From assembly GCA_003569365.1 (NCBI GenBank), contig BGOS01000011.1:1-64000 (forward strand): a DNA stretch of 64,000 nucleotides, in the 5' to 3' direction. Below the pieces are notes generated by a model that was given only the letters and a program-made list of their open reading frames with translations, was not told where the DNA came from and ran no database searches. Position numbers and translations under genes: made by a program. Position 1 is the first letter of the stretch, and every line of letters begins with the position of its first letter. The stretch comes from Anaerolineaceae bacterium (lineage in GTDB: Bacteria; Chloroflexota; Anaerolineae; Anaerolineales; UBA11657). Positions 34,888-44,167 of the stretch are shown here, in pieces.

Positions 34888-35904
34888 ATGAACGCTGTAA
34901 GCACCCAGACAAACGGCGCCAACGGCAGCGCCCAAAGCCCCAAAAAACTGCTTGAGGTCAATAACCTCGTCAAACATTTTCCGGTGCGCGGCGGCTTGCT
35001 GCAACGCGTAGTGGCGCAGGTGCGCGCGGTGGAGGATGTGAGCTTCCACATTTATGATGGCGAGACGTTCGGGCTGGTGGGCGAGTCCGGCTGCGGCAAG
35101 ACAACCGTGGGCCGCACCATTTTGCGGCTGGTGCCGGCCACTGGCGGCTCGGTCACTTTTGAGGGCCAGGATGTGTTTGCCGCCAACCCGCGCCAGCTAA
35201 AGCAGCTGCGCCGCAACATGCAAATCATCTTTCAGGATCCGTACTCCTCGCTGGACCCGCGCATGCCGGTGGGCGAAAGCATTGGCGAGGGCTTGCTGGT
35301 GCATGGCATCGGTACGCGCGCGGAGCGCTTTGAGCGCGTGATCCAGACTTTGCGGAGCGTGGGCATGCAGGAATATCACGCGCGCCGCTACCCGCATGAA
35401 TTCTCCGGCGGCCAGCGCCAGCGCATCGGCATTGCGCGCGCTTTGGCACTGCAGCCCAAGTTCATCGTCTGCGACGAGCCTGTGTCCGCGCTGGATGTGT
35501 CCATTCAGGCGCAGGTGCTCAATATTCTGCAAGATCTGCAGGCTGAGTACAAGCTCACCTATTTGTTTGTGGCGCATAACATGAGCGTGGTGGAGCATAT
35601 TGCCGACCGCGTGGGCGTGATGTATTTGGGCAAGCTGGTGGAGGTGGCGCCGCGCGGCGAGCTGTTCCGCAATCCGCGCCATCCGTATACCAAGGCGCTG
35701 ATGTCCGCTATCCCGGTGCCGGACCCGCGCCTGAAGCGCGAGCGCATCATTCTAAAAGGGGATGTGCCCAGCCCGCTCAAGCCGCCGGCCGGCTGCCGGT
35801 TCCACACGCGCTGCCCGGAAGCCATCGAGCGCTGCAAAACAGAAGAGCCGCTGCTGCGCGAGACCAGCACCGGCCACTGGACCTCCTGCCTGCTTGTAAA
35901 TTAG
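34888..35904 (+). CDS. Peptide ABC transporter ATPase, DppF/OppF type, 338 aa
   Basis: This is the second ATPase of the importer. Walker A is GESGCGKTT, the Q-loop region [14 protein letters not shown] is typical of OppF, and the signature is [15 protein letters not shown]. Walker B is [12 protein letters not shown] with the switch His in VAHNMSVV. The C-terminal transporter domain has [18 protein letters not shown]. It forms a pair with the upstream DppD-type subunit, giving a complete binding-protein, permease and ATPase set from 29440 to 35904. Confidence 0.94.
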   Translation: MNAVSTQTNGANGSAQSPKKLLEVNNLVKHFPVRGGLLQRVVAQVRAVEDVSFHIYDGETFGLVGESGCGKTTVGRTILRLVPATGGSVTFEGQDVFAANPRQLKQLRRNMQIIFQDPYSSLDPRMPVGESIGEGLLVHGIGTRAERFERVIQTLRSVGMQEYHARRYPHEFSGGQRQRIGIARALALQPKFIVCDEPVSALDVSIQAQVLNILQDLQAEYKLTYLFVAHNMSVVEHIADRVGVMYLGKLVEVAPRGELFRNPRHPYTKALMSAIPVPDPRLKRERIILKGDVPSPLKPPAGCRFHTRCPEAIERCKTEEPLLRETSTGHWTSCLLVN

Positions 35905-36057
35905 CAGCGCTGGTCGGGGGGTGGGGGACCTGTATGTTGTCCCGCAAGAAATATTATTGAGATGGCGCGCCGGTGGAGGGTAATTCATCGATACCGCGGC
36001 GCGCCCATAATTCTGTTTTAGTGCTGCAATTGCCGCTGGCATCACACTCCCGCACGC

Positions 36058-36240
36058 TTACATTGCTTCTCGCATCCACATCCGCTCAGCTAGCGCACCT
36101 GCGCCCATAAGCAGGGCGTAATCTGTCACGCGTCGGCGCATGTCGGTGCCATCAGTCCAAAAAGATGACAGTTGTGATTCGTAGGCACTGATTTCGGACA
36201 GTACTAGATTTGTTTTGACTGCAAAAGGGATTACTTACGG
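36058..36240 (-). pseudogene. 3' fragment of a LmbE/PIG-L deacetylase gene
   Basis: On the minus strand the sequence reads IPFAVKTNLVLSEISAYESQ, then LSSFWTDGTDMRRRVTDYAL, then LMGAGALAERMWMREAM and a stop (36058-36060). This is the end of a LmbE-like N-acetylglucosaminyl deacetylase and is nearly identical to the end of the copy at 38402-39191. An in-frame stop lies immediately upstream and no HxDD or HxDH motifs are found, so only a remnant remains. It overlaps the left copy of the 126-bp direct repeat. Confidence 0.65.
36072..36197. repeat. Direct repeat, left copy (126 bp)
   Basis: It matches 38413-38538 without gaps and with three mismatches (123 of 126 identical by eye). The two copies bracket an AT-rich glycosyltransferase island. 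The repeat encodes the C-terminal part of a LmbE-like protein on the minus strand in both copies. Confidence 0.9.
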
Positions 36241-36402
36241 AGCTGATGAAGCATAGGCGTTTTGATAATGTAGGAGGTAGGGTTGCGGTGGGGGGCTGTA
36301 TTATGTCTGCCCGCAGCCGCACCTATAACTATTACGAACGGACAACAAGTGGATTCCAAAAACTCTCACTTAAAGTGAAGTGTAAAAACACTTGTAACAC
36401 TA

Positions 36403-37428
36403 TTATGGTTTGCCCGATTTCTGAAGGATATCTTGAATATCGCTGATCCAAGCATTTAGTAAATCTATCTCTCCGATCTTTATAACCCCGATTTCAACCA
36501 AGGCCGAATAGCACTTGATCAGGTTTTCGGGAAGGTGATCAGTGCCAGATTCTAATTCTAGGATTTGCAATGACGTCATTATCTTTAGGTTGTTGCAGTA
36601 ACCATCGATCTCGTCAGCAAAGTCACTCATCAAACTGTGCTCGTTGCGTTCTTGAAACACAGTAGCATTATGGAAAAGTACTGACCAGCCATTTGCCCAG
36701 GCAATTCTCTGTGCGACAAAGCTCCGCCAGATGTCTGTCATTCGGAAACTGCAAAACGAAGGCAGATATAGCAACATATAAGCATCTGGAAACCACGTAG
36801 TATTTTGGCTGTTGAACGGGCACCATGCCCCATCCGATAAAGCCAGCGAATCTCTCCTGTCAAATTTTACAGGTAGGGGCATGATGAGTCTGTAAATTGC
36901 ATCCACATCCGGGTTGTTATCGGCTAATCCTTGCTGGATAGGGCAGAGGACTGGGTTGATAGTGCTTGAGGGCATTGGCTTTGGCCCCCACAATTTCTCT
37001 AGCGGGAAACCTCGCGGCCAAATTTGGATATCAGAAAAGTATTGGAAAATATTTATGTAGTTACACCCCGAAATGTGCCTGCAAGCTGGAGAAATATTTT
37101 TTTGCCCCCAAAATTCTTGGGTCGGGATGTTGTCATCGTCTGTTTCAATAATTACTTCAGCACCTTCGCTAATCGCAAGTAAATACCCGATATTTTTTCG
37201 CGAGTAGTGGCGCTCTGGACATAGTTTTGCGTATTTGAGCGTGAGGTCTCGTTGGTCTGATAGTGAGTAGAATCTCGCGGCTGCTAATCGGAAATCTACT
37301 GGGGATTTCGTGTCCCCGACGAGAATTAATTCGTATCCGTGATTTTCGCATCCGGCAGCGTATGCCTTAAGCGCGGTATTGGGATGTGATACTGTGGTGA
37401 TGACTAAGTGTTTGGTCACGTTATACAA
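36403..37428 (-). CDS. STELLO-like (DUF288) glycosyltransferase, 341 aa
   Basis: Family motifs in order: LILVGDTKSPVDF, ERHYSRKNIGYLLAISEGA, IIETDDDNIP (metal-binding Asp cluster), IQIWPRGFPLEKLW, PIQQGLADNNPDVDAIYRL and FNSQNTTWFPDAYMLLYLP. They match the DUF288/STELLO family known from plant Golgi proteins that support cellulose synthesis, with bacterial members in surface-glycan clusters. The TTG at 37428 directly follows the stop of the upstream GT2. A GTG at 37419 is an alternative start. Codon use and base composition are far more AT-rich than the flanks, suggesting acquisition by transfer. Donor and acceptor unknown. Confidence 0.82.
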   Translation of the reverse strand: MYNVTKHLVITTVSHPNTALKAYAAGCENHGYELILVGDTKSPVDFRLAAARFYSLSDQRDLTLKYAKLCPERHYSRKNIGYLLAISEGAEVIIETDDDNIPTQEFWGQKNISPACRHISGCNYINIFQYFSDIQIWPRGFPLEKLWGPKPMPSSTINPVLCPIQQGLADNNPDVDAIYRLIMPLPVKFDRRDSLALSDGAWCPFNSQNTTWFPDAYMLLYLPSFCSFRMTDIWRSFVAQRIAWANGWSVLFHNATVFQERNEHSLMSDFADEIDGYCNNLKIMTSLQILELESGTDHLPENLIKCYSALVEIGVIKIGEIDLLNAWISDIQDILQKSGKP

Positions 37429-38166
37429 TTACTTAATAATGCTTGCTGAAGAACTCAATCTTTTTTGGAAATAATGGAATAGTACCTTGAAGGAGTTGAA
37501 AATGGCACTTTTGGATACGCGGGGTGATGGAGCCCTGTAGTGAATTGGTATTTCTGCGTACCGTGTCTTTCGAAGCAAATATCGCAACTCAGTTTGGTAG
37601 AAATGTGCAGTTGAGAGAAGAGGATAATCCAGAAACTGGCCAACGATGTTTCGGTGAAAACCTTGAAATCCAGAGGTCATGTCAGCCATTTTGGTCCCCA
37701 ACAGAACGTTAGATAGAATTGTGCCTCCGCGCGACAGGAATGTTCGGTAAGTGGTGGAGCCCCAGATGGACCCGCCGTTGATAAAGCGGCTCCCGAATGC
37801 ACATTCATTGCCTTCGTTCAGTACTCGCAAAAACATGGGAATGGCGTGCGGGTCATGGCTGAGTCCCGCATCCATTTCTATTATCAGATTGAATCCCTGA
37901 TTGTATGCTTCGCGGTAGCCGCGCATATAGGCATCTACAACATTCTTGTTTTCGGGCGCCCATATAGTAATAAAGCGTCTGTCGCGGTCGGAAAGCTTTT
38001 TGCATAAATCGAGTGTATTGTCTTGGGTTACCTTATCCACAATGAAAAATACGCATCCCATCCCGAGCCGGTCTAATACAGAAGTTAACGCCGATACAAA
38101 CGGCATAAATTGCTCTTGTTCGTTTGCCATTGGTATAACTACTGCAAAACGGTCTGTGAAGTTCAT
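37429..38166 (-). CDS. Family 2 glycosyltransferase, polyprenol-phosphate-sugar synthase-like, 245 aa
   Basis: FAVVIPMANEQEQFMPFVSA is the GT2 start, DKVTQDNTLDLC and LIIEMDAGLSHDPHAIP (Asp-x-Asp) the nucleotide-sugar site. GSRFINGGSIWG and MADMTSGFQGFHR resemble dolichyl/polyprenyl-phosphate mannosyltransferases. No C-terminal transmembrane helices are visible. The stop abuts the STELLO-like gene, so both are probably one transcript on the AT-rich island. The sugar is unknown. Confidence 0.82.
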   Translation of the reverse strand: MNFTDRFAVVIPMANEQEQFMPFVSALTSVLDRLGMGCVFFIVDKVTQDNTLDLCKKLSDRDRRFITIWAPENKNVVDAYMRGYREAYNQGFNLIIEMDAGLSHDPHAIPMFLRVLNEGNECAFGSRFINGGSIWGSTTYRTFLSRGGTILSNVLLGTKMADMTSGFQGFHRNIVGQFLDYPLLSTAHFYQTELRYLLRKTRYAEIPIHYRAPSPRVSKSAIFNSFKVLFHYFQKRLSSSASIIK

Positions 38167-38401
38167 ATTTGATTAGTGTAGTATTCCTATTACACGGCCA
38201 TTTATTATACAGTTTATAGGTTCTAGTGTGACTCGTATCTGTGTTTGATTTTGTTTTAGGTGTGGGCGGGAGGCACGGAGTAGGTATCAACACATATGTG
38301 ATAAATGTCGGTTTGTCTTAGAGTATTGTATTCTTGGATTGTGACTGAAGATTTCTGAAACTTGGTTTTTGTGTAATATGTCGGCGTATGTCTAAGGATC
38401 A

Positions 38402-39191
38402 TTAGAGTTCCTGCATCCACATCCGCTCAGCTAGCGCACCTGCGCCCATAAGCAGGGCGTAATCTGTCACGCGTCGGCGCATGTCGGCGCCATCAGTCCA
38501 AAACGATGACAGTTGTGATTCGTAGGCACTGATTGCGGCCAGCTTTGCATCTAAACTTTGCGCCGAGATTGATAGCGCCTGCGCCGCCAAATCTGGACTG
38601 GGCAGCGTGATGCCGCCACGGCAGCGGTATCTTCGGCATACGGGTAGTCCTCGTAATACCCGCGCTGGCCGGGCAGCTTGGATTGCTGTGCGGCTGAGCG
38701 CACCAGTTGGTGGTCCACATGGTTGCCAAGCGCCAGCGGAATCCAAATGCGGGTGTCTGCTGTAACGCCACTGATGCGCACAAGCTGCTGTGCTAGTTTT
38801 TGCGGCAGTTGCTGCTCGGCGGCATGCAGCGCGCCAAAGATTTGTGCATGTCCTTCATAAAGCCAGCCGCCATCCGGGTTTAGGCGGTAGATACAGTCTG
38901 GAACAGTGAGGTGATTGCCATCGCGCCCAGCAGATCTGCAGCGCGCAAATCTTCGGCCCGGCGCAGCGCAACTATTTGGGCGGGCCGGCCTTCCATTTGC
39001 GGGTTCCAACGCCGGTGTAGTTTGCTTGCGTACGCAGACAACGGGCCGGCCGGCGGCAGGCCGGCGCAGACGGTGACGATGGCCACGCGCTGCCCGCTGC
39101 GCGCCCACTGCGCCACCAACGCGCCGCAGGAAAACACAACATCATCAAAATGCGGCGAGAGCAGCACGTGTTGCAGCGCGTGATTGACCAT
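38402..39191 (-). pseudogene. LmbE/PIG-L family deacetylase, two frame breaks
   Basis: Read in three frames the gene is complete. MVNHALQHVLLSPHFDDVVF has the zinc-binding HxDD site. HLTVPDCIYRLNPDGGWLYE follows a frame change near 38918. IPLALGNHVDHQLV has the second metal motif and YYEDYPYAEDTAA is the active-site loop. A second frame change near 38615 leads to LAAISAYESQLSSFW and the end WMQEL. The family removes N-acetyl groups from GlcNAc-type sugars. The last 126 bases form the right copy of the direct repeat. The breaks could be true decay or assembly indels. The intact length is about 263 aa. Confidence 0.7.
38413..38538. repeat. Direct repeat, right copy (126 bp)
   Basis: It pairs with 36072-36197 at a constant offset of 2341 bases. 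It forms the 3' end of the LmbE-like gene. No transposase or terminal inverted repeats were seen at either copy. Confidence 0.9.
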
Positions 39192-39212
39192 GATTGGAGC
39201 CGGTGCTAAAAT
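39184..39212 (+). promoter_or_regulatory. Promoter of tRNA-Lys
   Basis: TTGACC (39184-39189) and TAAAAT (39207-39212) with exactly 17-bp spacing lie 14 bases before the tRNA. This is a good sigma-70-type match. The -35 overlaps the start codon of the divergent LmbE-like gene. Confidence 0.65.
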
Positions 39213-39226
39213 TATTTTACGGCGAT

Positions 39227-39299
39227 GGGCCGCTAGCTCAATTGGCAGAGCAGGGGCCTTTTAAGCCCTTGGTTACAGGTTCGATTCCTGTGCGGCTCA
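39227..39299 (+). tRNA. tRNA-Lys (anticodon TTT)
   Basis: The cloverleaf is complete in 73 bases: a 7-bp acceptor stem (one G-U pair), a GCTC/GAGC D stem, an anticodon loop CTTTTAA with TTT at the anticodon position, and an ACAGG-TTCGATT-CCTGT T arm. The CCA end is not encoded. A strong terminator follows. Confidence 0.96.
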
Positions 39300-39305
39300 C
39301 ACCGT

Positions 39306-39335
39306 AAGCCCACCCAGCGGGTGGGCTTTGTGTTT
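39306..39335 (+). terminator. Rho-independent terminator of tRNA-Lys
   Basis: A 10-bp stem (39306-39315 with 39319-39328), a 3-base loop and a T-rich tail (TTTGTGTTTGT) lie 6 bases after the tRNA. It may also act for the convergent tsaD transcript. Confidence 0.8.
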
Positions 39336-39365
39336 GTACCCGGAATTCTTGGCGGCCGACCGAAC

Positions 39366-40400
39366 TCAGGTGGCCAATGGCCACGTTGGCAGCACATCCA
39401 TTGTCAAGTCATCCGCATGGCCGGCGGCCAGGCGCTGGTGGGCGGCAGCAGCAATCATCGCGGCGTTGTCTGTGCACAACGCTTGCGGCGGCGCATACAC
39501 TGGCACTTTGCCGGCGCGGTCTTCAATCTCCGAGCGCAGCAGGCGGTTGGCGGAAACACCGCCGGCGATAAGGATGCCGCGCGCCTTGAACTTCTCCGCA
39601 GCCTGCGCGGTTTTTTCTGCAAGCACGTCGATGGCTGCAGCTTGAAAGCTGGCAGCCAGGTCGTCAACTGGCAGCTCCTTCGGGCGCGGTGTTTTCGCAG
39701 CGCTGCTGGCCAGCGCCGGACTTTTCACCGCACGCGCAACCGCCGTCTTCAACCCGCTAAAAGAAAAATCCCAGCTGTCATCCATCCACGCCCGCGGAAA
39801 ATTAAATGCATCCGGATTGCCGCGCTGCGCTGCGCGTTCCATGTGCGCTCCGGCGGGGTACGGCATGCCCAGCAGGCGGCCTACTTTGTCAAAGGCCTCG
39901 CCGGCAGCGTCATCGAGCGTTCCGCCCAGGCGCTGGTACTCAAGGTGGCCGGTGGCAAGCACCAGCTCTGTGTGGCCGCCGGAGACGATGAGCGCGAGCA
40001 CGGGGAACTTGATGCTGCGTACGGCACTGGTAAGCCACAGCGAATACAGATGGCCCTCGAGATGGTTGATGCCCAGCAGCGGCAGGCCGCTGCCCAACGC
40101 CAGGCCTTTGGCGGCGTTCATGCCAACCACCAGCGAGCCCACCAAACCCGGGCCGCGCGTAACAGCAATTGCGTCTATGTCGCGCAGCGCAACATGCGCC
40201 TGCTTGAGCGCCGCGTCGATGACCTGATACACAAGCTGCACATGCGCGCGCGATGCCATCTCCGGAAAAACTCCGCCATATTGCGCGTGCAGCTCGCTTT
40301 GCGAGGCAATCACGTTAGAAAGCACCGTGCGGCCGTCTTCCACCACCCCTGCTGCGGTTTCATCGCAAGAGGTTTCAATGCCAAGTATGCGCGTGGGCAT
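39366..40400 (-). CDS. tsaD: tRNA N6-threonylcarbamoyladenosine transferase TsaD, 344 aa
   Basis: The enzyme transfers the threonylcarbamoyl group to A37 of ANN-decoding tRNAs, including tRNA-Lys. It starts MPTRILGIETSCDETAAG. The metal ligands His113 and His117 are in INHLEGHLYS. ALIVSGGHTELV and PGLVGSLVVGMNAAKGLA are ASKHA-fold motifs, and GGVSANRLLR lies near the C-terminus. Length and motifs are normal. An M24 peptidase gene lies 8 bases upstream. It is convergent with tRNA-Lys. Confidence 0.96.
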   Translation of the reverse strand: MPTRILGIETSCDETAAGVVEDGRTVLSNVIASQSELHAQYGGVFPEMASRAHVQLVYQVIDAALKQAHVALRDIDAIAVTRGPGLVGSLVVGMNAAKGLALGSGLPLLGINHLEGHLYSLWLTSAVRSIKFPVLALIVSGGHTELVLATGHLEYQRLGGTLDDAAGEAFDKVGRLLGMPYPAGAHMERAAQRGNPDAFNFPRAWMDDSWDFSFSGLKTAVARAVKSPALASSAAKTPRPKELPVDDLAASFQAAAIDVLAEKTAQAAEKFKARGILIAGGVSANRLLRSEIEDRAGKVPVYAPPQALCTDNAAMIAAAAHQRLAAGHADDLTMDVLPTWPLAT

Positions 40401-40408
40401 GGTGTTGG

Positions 40409-41650
40409 TCAGCCAGGCCGCACCGGGATCACCAGCTGCTTGTCAAACTCTCCAATGGTTTCAGGCCGGCCAGTGTCCGGATTCATATAGACAAAATCCT
40501 CGATGCGCACGCCAAACCCGCGCTCCGGGTAATATAGCCCGGGCTCAACGGTGAGCACCATGCCCGCTTCAAGCTTGTCATCGTTGCCGGGCACATCTGC
40601 CAGGCGGATGGCTTCATGGACGCTGAGGCCCAAGCTATGCCCGAGGCCGTGTAGATAACCGTTGGTGGTGCCGGGATGGCTGCGGCTGGTGGGATGGCCC
40701 AGCTTTTCAAAGTATTCGTTTACAAGGCGCTGGGGCTCGCGGCAGGCTTGGCCCACGAACATGCTGTTGATGGCGATATCAAATGCGGCGTGCACCTCTG
40801 CGTGCGTGCGTTCCACCTCGGGCGGCGCGTGGCCTACGCACCAAGTGCGCGTAAAGTCAAAAAAATACCCGCCGCCAGCCTCGCGCGGAAAGTAATCAAA
40901 GACGATTGTGCGCCCGAGTTCGATGGGGTGCGCATCCTCGCCATGCGAGTGCGGCACCGCCGCATCGCGCCCAATCGCAAAGATTACCCCTTCCGGATCC
41001 TCAAGCTCCAGCTCGAAAGTCCAGCGCCGGATTTCGCGTTTGACCGCACCAATAGTGAGCGGGCTGCCGGCTGCGGTAACCAGCACGCCATCGCGCGCAC
41101 GGTGGCTGGCAAGTAGTTCGCGCGTCTGCCCGACGACACTGATTGCAGCTGCAGCTGCCCGCCGGATGCGTGCCATCTCGTCGGCGCTCTTGGTGCGCTG
41201 CGCGCGGTCGAAAACAGTGGGCGTGGTTTCGCCCACAAACCGGATTGCCGGCAGGCGCTGCGCGAGGTCAGCAAAAAGTGCCAGCGTGTGCCCTTGCTCG
41301 GCGCGTCCGTAGACGCCCACATTGCCCGAGAGTCCAAAGTCTTCGCACAGCGCCTGCACCAGCCGTGCGTGCGCCCGCAGCGCATCGCCAGCTTCGGCAG
41401 CCAGCAGTTCACTCGGTTTGTACTTGGCGCGGTCAACCACCTGCAACCCGGACTTCGCCGCCTCGTCGCGCTCCATGCCCACCACAATCAACACAGGATC
41501 GTGGCCGCGCTGCTTGATTGCGATCGTGCTTGCGCCAACCTTCGCGCCATTTGAGAGGTAGTACATGCATGGATTCTCATGCGTTCCGCCGGAAACCAGC
41601 AGCGCGTCCAGGCTGCGCTGCTGCATGAGGGTGTCGAGTTCGGTTTTCAT
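40409..41650 (-). CDS. M24-family metallopeptidase (Xaa-Pro dipeptidase-like), 413 aa
   Basis: This is a pita-bread-fold metallopeptidase or related enzyme. The N-terminal creatinase-like domain ([19 protein letters not shown]) precedes the catalytic domain, whose five metal ligands are visible in order: [20 protein letters not shown] (two Asp), [13 protein letters not shown] (His), [11 protein letters not shown] (Glu) and VRIEDFVYM (Glu). This suggests an active enzyme that removes residues next to proline. Some M24 homologues are non-canonical. It is probably co-transcribed with tsaD (8-base gap). Confidence 0.9.
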   Translation of the reverse strand: MKTELDTLMQQRSLDALLVSGGTHENPCMYYLSNGAKVGASTIAIKQRGHDPVLIVVGMERDEAAKSGLQVVDRAKYKPSELLAAEAGDALRAHARLVQALCEDFGLSGNVGVYGRAEQGHTLALFADLAQRLPAIRFVGETTPTVFDRAQRTKSADEMARIRRAAAAAISVVGQTRELLASHRARDGVLVTAAGSPLTIGAVKREIRRWTFELELEDPEGVIFAIGRDAAVPHSHGEDAHPIELGRTIVFDYFPREAGGGYFFDFTRTWCVGHAPPEVERTHAEVHAAFDIAINSMFVGQACREPQRLVNEYFEKLGHPTSRSHPGTTNGYLHGLGHSLGLSVHEAIRLADVPGNDDKLEAGMVLTVEPGLYYPERGFGVRIEDFVYMNPDTGRPETIGEFDKQLVIPVRPG

Positions 41651-41656
41651 GGGGGG

Positions 41657-43107
41657 CTAGTTAGATTTACAGCTCACTTCAACAGTATTGACGCCAACAA
41701 AATTTTCAATAGGGCAGCGCCATCGGGAGGGGAAGTCACCAATGCGGGTTGAGATACCCCAGCTGAAGTAGGCCTGCCAAACAACAAACGTTGCAGCAAA
41801 TGCAATGGCACCCCATCTAAAGAAGGGGCGGTCAAACAGCGCAAAGCGCAGCGATATTTGCAGAAACCAAAAGATCCATAGCCCCAAACCAATGTACAGC
41901 GCCGGTTGAAAGTGGCGCATCCACATGGTTGGATGCAGCATAAACCACCAGTAGGTGTAAGCCAGTACCATCACTATCAGGGCCAACGATGCCAACGTTG
42001 TAAAGGGGCGCCTATCGGCGGGGCGCTGCTTGTAAAGCCCTAATAGAGTGACCGCGATTGACCCTAATGACAGGGTGATAACTTTGAGTTTTGTGCCCAA
42101 AGTGTAGTAGGACTGAGACCATTCGAGGTGAGGGTCATGAAGCCGGGAAATCAGGCGCGCGACAGAGAGTGGGTTACCAATGGACCTTAGCTGGTACAGT
42201 GGTTGCGCCGCTTGAAAGTGCCCAGAGTAAAGTCCTATAAACCCGCCAAATGAGCTCAACTGCTTTGCAGCTTCAGCGAAACCGAAGCGTGCAGAGACAA
42301 AGAGCATCCAAATAATCAGCGGCAGCAAGAACACTGATAGTAGCCCAGCCAACCTCAATAACTTGGATTGAAATGGAGCTGCAACTGACCAGCCACTAGC
42401 CAACACTAGCAATAATGGCACCGGAAAATAAACTGGTTTTGTGTGCCAGGCCACTAAACCCCAGTAAAAAGCAGCTAAGTGCGGGCGCCGCGCACATGCG
42501 AGCAGCCCCAGGCCAAGTAGGAGAGCGCCAGGAAGTTCCCCTAGATTAAAAATGAAGCCGTGCCAGTAAGGCAGAGCAAAAGGGTTGTAACTGATAGTCC
42601 CCATATAAGAGTGGAACCGAATGCTGCCGGCACTAGCCCAAATGACCAGCGCCGCAACAGGGCTACGCCAATAATAGTTGCGAGTAGCGTATCGAGTGCG
42701 GCAACAGTGATGCGGCTGTGAAGTAGATCCCCTCCCAAGACGAATACTGCCGCCCCCAACCCGCTTCCAACAAACCCCGATGCGCCGGCGGATGGGTCAA
42801 TACCAGTTATCGGTGCACCGGCAGGCGTCAAACTCAGAATTACATTATAGTGAATTGAAGTGTAAAACCATTGATCGACAAAAACACTTTCGGAGTAGAT
42901 TGCACGATAAACAATGCGTGCTGAGTTGACGGTCAGAAAAATGATGCCAGCCACCATCAGCCAGTTTGCGGACTTTTGGTAAAGGCGCAATTGTGGTGTG
43001 CCATCTTGCTGCGCGGGCTGGGGACTGAACCAGTGAGCAAACATGTTCATTGTGAACGCTTGGGATTTACAAGCACGTGCGTGCAGTAATTCAATTGCGC
43101 TGGGCAA
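41657..43107 (-). pseudogene. Multi-pass membrane protein (GT-C-like) with a frame break
   Basis: Two overlapping frames together make one membrane protein. The first half (43107 down) reads NWLMVAGIIFLTVNSARIVY, GVDPSAG-like ITGIDPSAGASGFVGSGLGA and ATIIGVALLRRW. The second continues from about 42653 as AALVIWASAGSIRFHSYMGT, NPFALPYWHGFIFNLGELPG and many helices to 41657. FNLGELPGALLLGLGLLACA and WHTKPVYFPVPLLLVLASGW are typical of polyprenyl-sugar-dependent GT-C enzymes. No precise family is recognised. The gene lies in an AT-rich polysaccharide cluster. The intact length would be about 480 aa. Confidence 0.55.
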
Positions 43108-43168
43108 TCGCTCACGGCTCGCGAATCAAGTAATAAAGAAGGTGGGTTCATTTTTTGTCGGCCGCGGG

Positions 43169-44167
43169 CTACCTGAAATCAGTAGACTGCCCCGATAACT
43201 TCTTTTGCCATTCCCATGCACTCCGCAGCATCTCCGTTGTGCTTGTGTGACTTGCCCACCCCAAAAGTTGCTTGGCTTTCTCGGGATTTGCATAAATCTG
43301 TTCGACATCGCCGGGGCGCCGCCTCGCAAATTCGTAGCGAATGCTTTTACCTGTAACCTTCTCGGCGTGACGAATAATTTCCATGACTGATAAACCATGG
43401 CCGGTTCCGATGTTGAACACTTGGTTTTGTCCGTTCCCATCGAGTGCCTTGTATGCTAGAAGATGTGCCTCGCACAAATCTACCACCGAAATGTAATCTC
43501 GTATGCAGGTGCCATCGGGTGTGTCGTAATCATCCCCAAAAACTGTGACCATCTGTTTTTCTCCACATGCGACTTGCATAACGCTTGGAATGAGAAACGA
43601 GGTATCCCGGGTCTTGGTGCCAATTCCCCATTCCAGATGGCACCCCGCCACATTAAAATAGCGCAGTGTTGCGTAGCGTAATTCCGTTGCGCGTGACAGG
43701 TCGCTAATCATGTGCTCAACAAATAGTTTGGTGTTACCGTAGGGACTGATGGGAACTGTGGGGGTATCTTCGGTAACTGATATGGTACTAGCGTTGCCAT
43801 ATACGGTAGCGGTTGATGAAAACACCAGTTTATAAACACCGTACTCAAACATTTTGGTGAGGAGAGTGAGGCTTCCATAAAAATTATTGTCGTAATACTT
43901 ATGCGGATTAGCCACAGATTCTGGCACTACTAAAGCAGCCGCAAAATGTATCACCCCTGTAATTTTATGATTTCGGAAAACTGCGCCGATGTCAGAAGTG
44001 CTTCTTAAGTCACCCTCAATAAATGGCACAGTAGCTGGCACAAACTCGCGATGCCCGGTGCTGAGGTTGTCGAACACAACTGGATTGTGTCCATTTTGAG
44101 CTAAGATGCGCACCATGTGCGACCCGATGTAGCCAGCGCCGCCAGTTACTAAAATCTGGCCCGTCAT
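43169..44167 (-). CDS. galE: UDP-glucose 4-epimerase, 332 aa
   Basis: It interconverts UDP-glucose and UDP-galactose (or the N-acetyl forms). ILVTGGAGYIGSHMVRILAQ is the NAD motif. SSTATVYGNAS precedes the catalytic Tyr-x3-Lys in SPYGNTKLFVEHM. FNVAGCHLEWGIGT, DGTCIRDYISVVDLCEAHL and FNIGTGHGLSVMEII are strongly GalE-like. The ATG overlaps the stop of the upstream GT2 by one base (TAATG), so they are coupled. Base composition is AT-rich compared with the window flanks. Confidence 0.95.
   Translation of the reverse strand: MTGQILVTGGAGYIGSHMVRILAQNGHNPVVFDNLSTGHREFVPATVPFIEGDLRSTSDIGAVFRNHKITGVIHFAAALVVPESVANPHKYYDNNFYGSLTLLTKMFEYGVYKLVFSSTATVYGNASTISVTEDTPTVPISPYGNTKLFVEHMISDLSRATELRYATLRYFNVAGCHLEWGIGTKTRDTSFLIPSVMQVACGEKQMVTVFGDDYDTPDGTCIRDYISVVDLCEAHLLAYKALDGNGQNQVFNIGTGHGLSVMEIIRHAEKVTGKSIRYEFARRRPGDVEQIYANPEKAKQLLGWASHTSTTEMLRSAWEWQKKLSGQSTDFR

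Larger units (their letters stand above)
35905..36402. other. Intergenic junction between transporter operon and AT-rich island
   Basis: About 500 bases lie between the last ATPase gene (plus) and the STELLO-like gene (minus). Apart from the LmbE fragment and repeat at 36058-36240, nothing recognisable is present. Base composition drops to AT-rich from about 36200 onward, marking the island boundary. Confidence 0.5.

Noticed and set aside
36246-36446. A 66-codon plus-strand frame at the island edge.
   Set aside because: It has no recognisable domain and lies across the composition boundary, partly over the end of the STELLO-like gene. It is probably chance.
36072-38538. An insertion sequence or composite transposon bounded by the 126-bp repeats.
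   Set aside because: No transposase-like protein is encoded between the repeats, and the repeats are coding gene ends without terminal inverted repeats or short target duplications.
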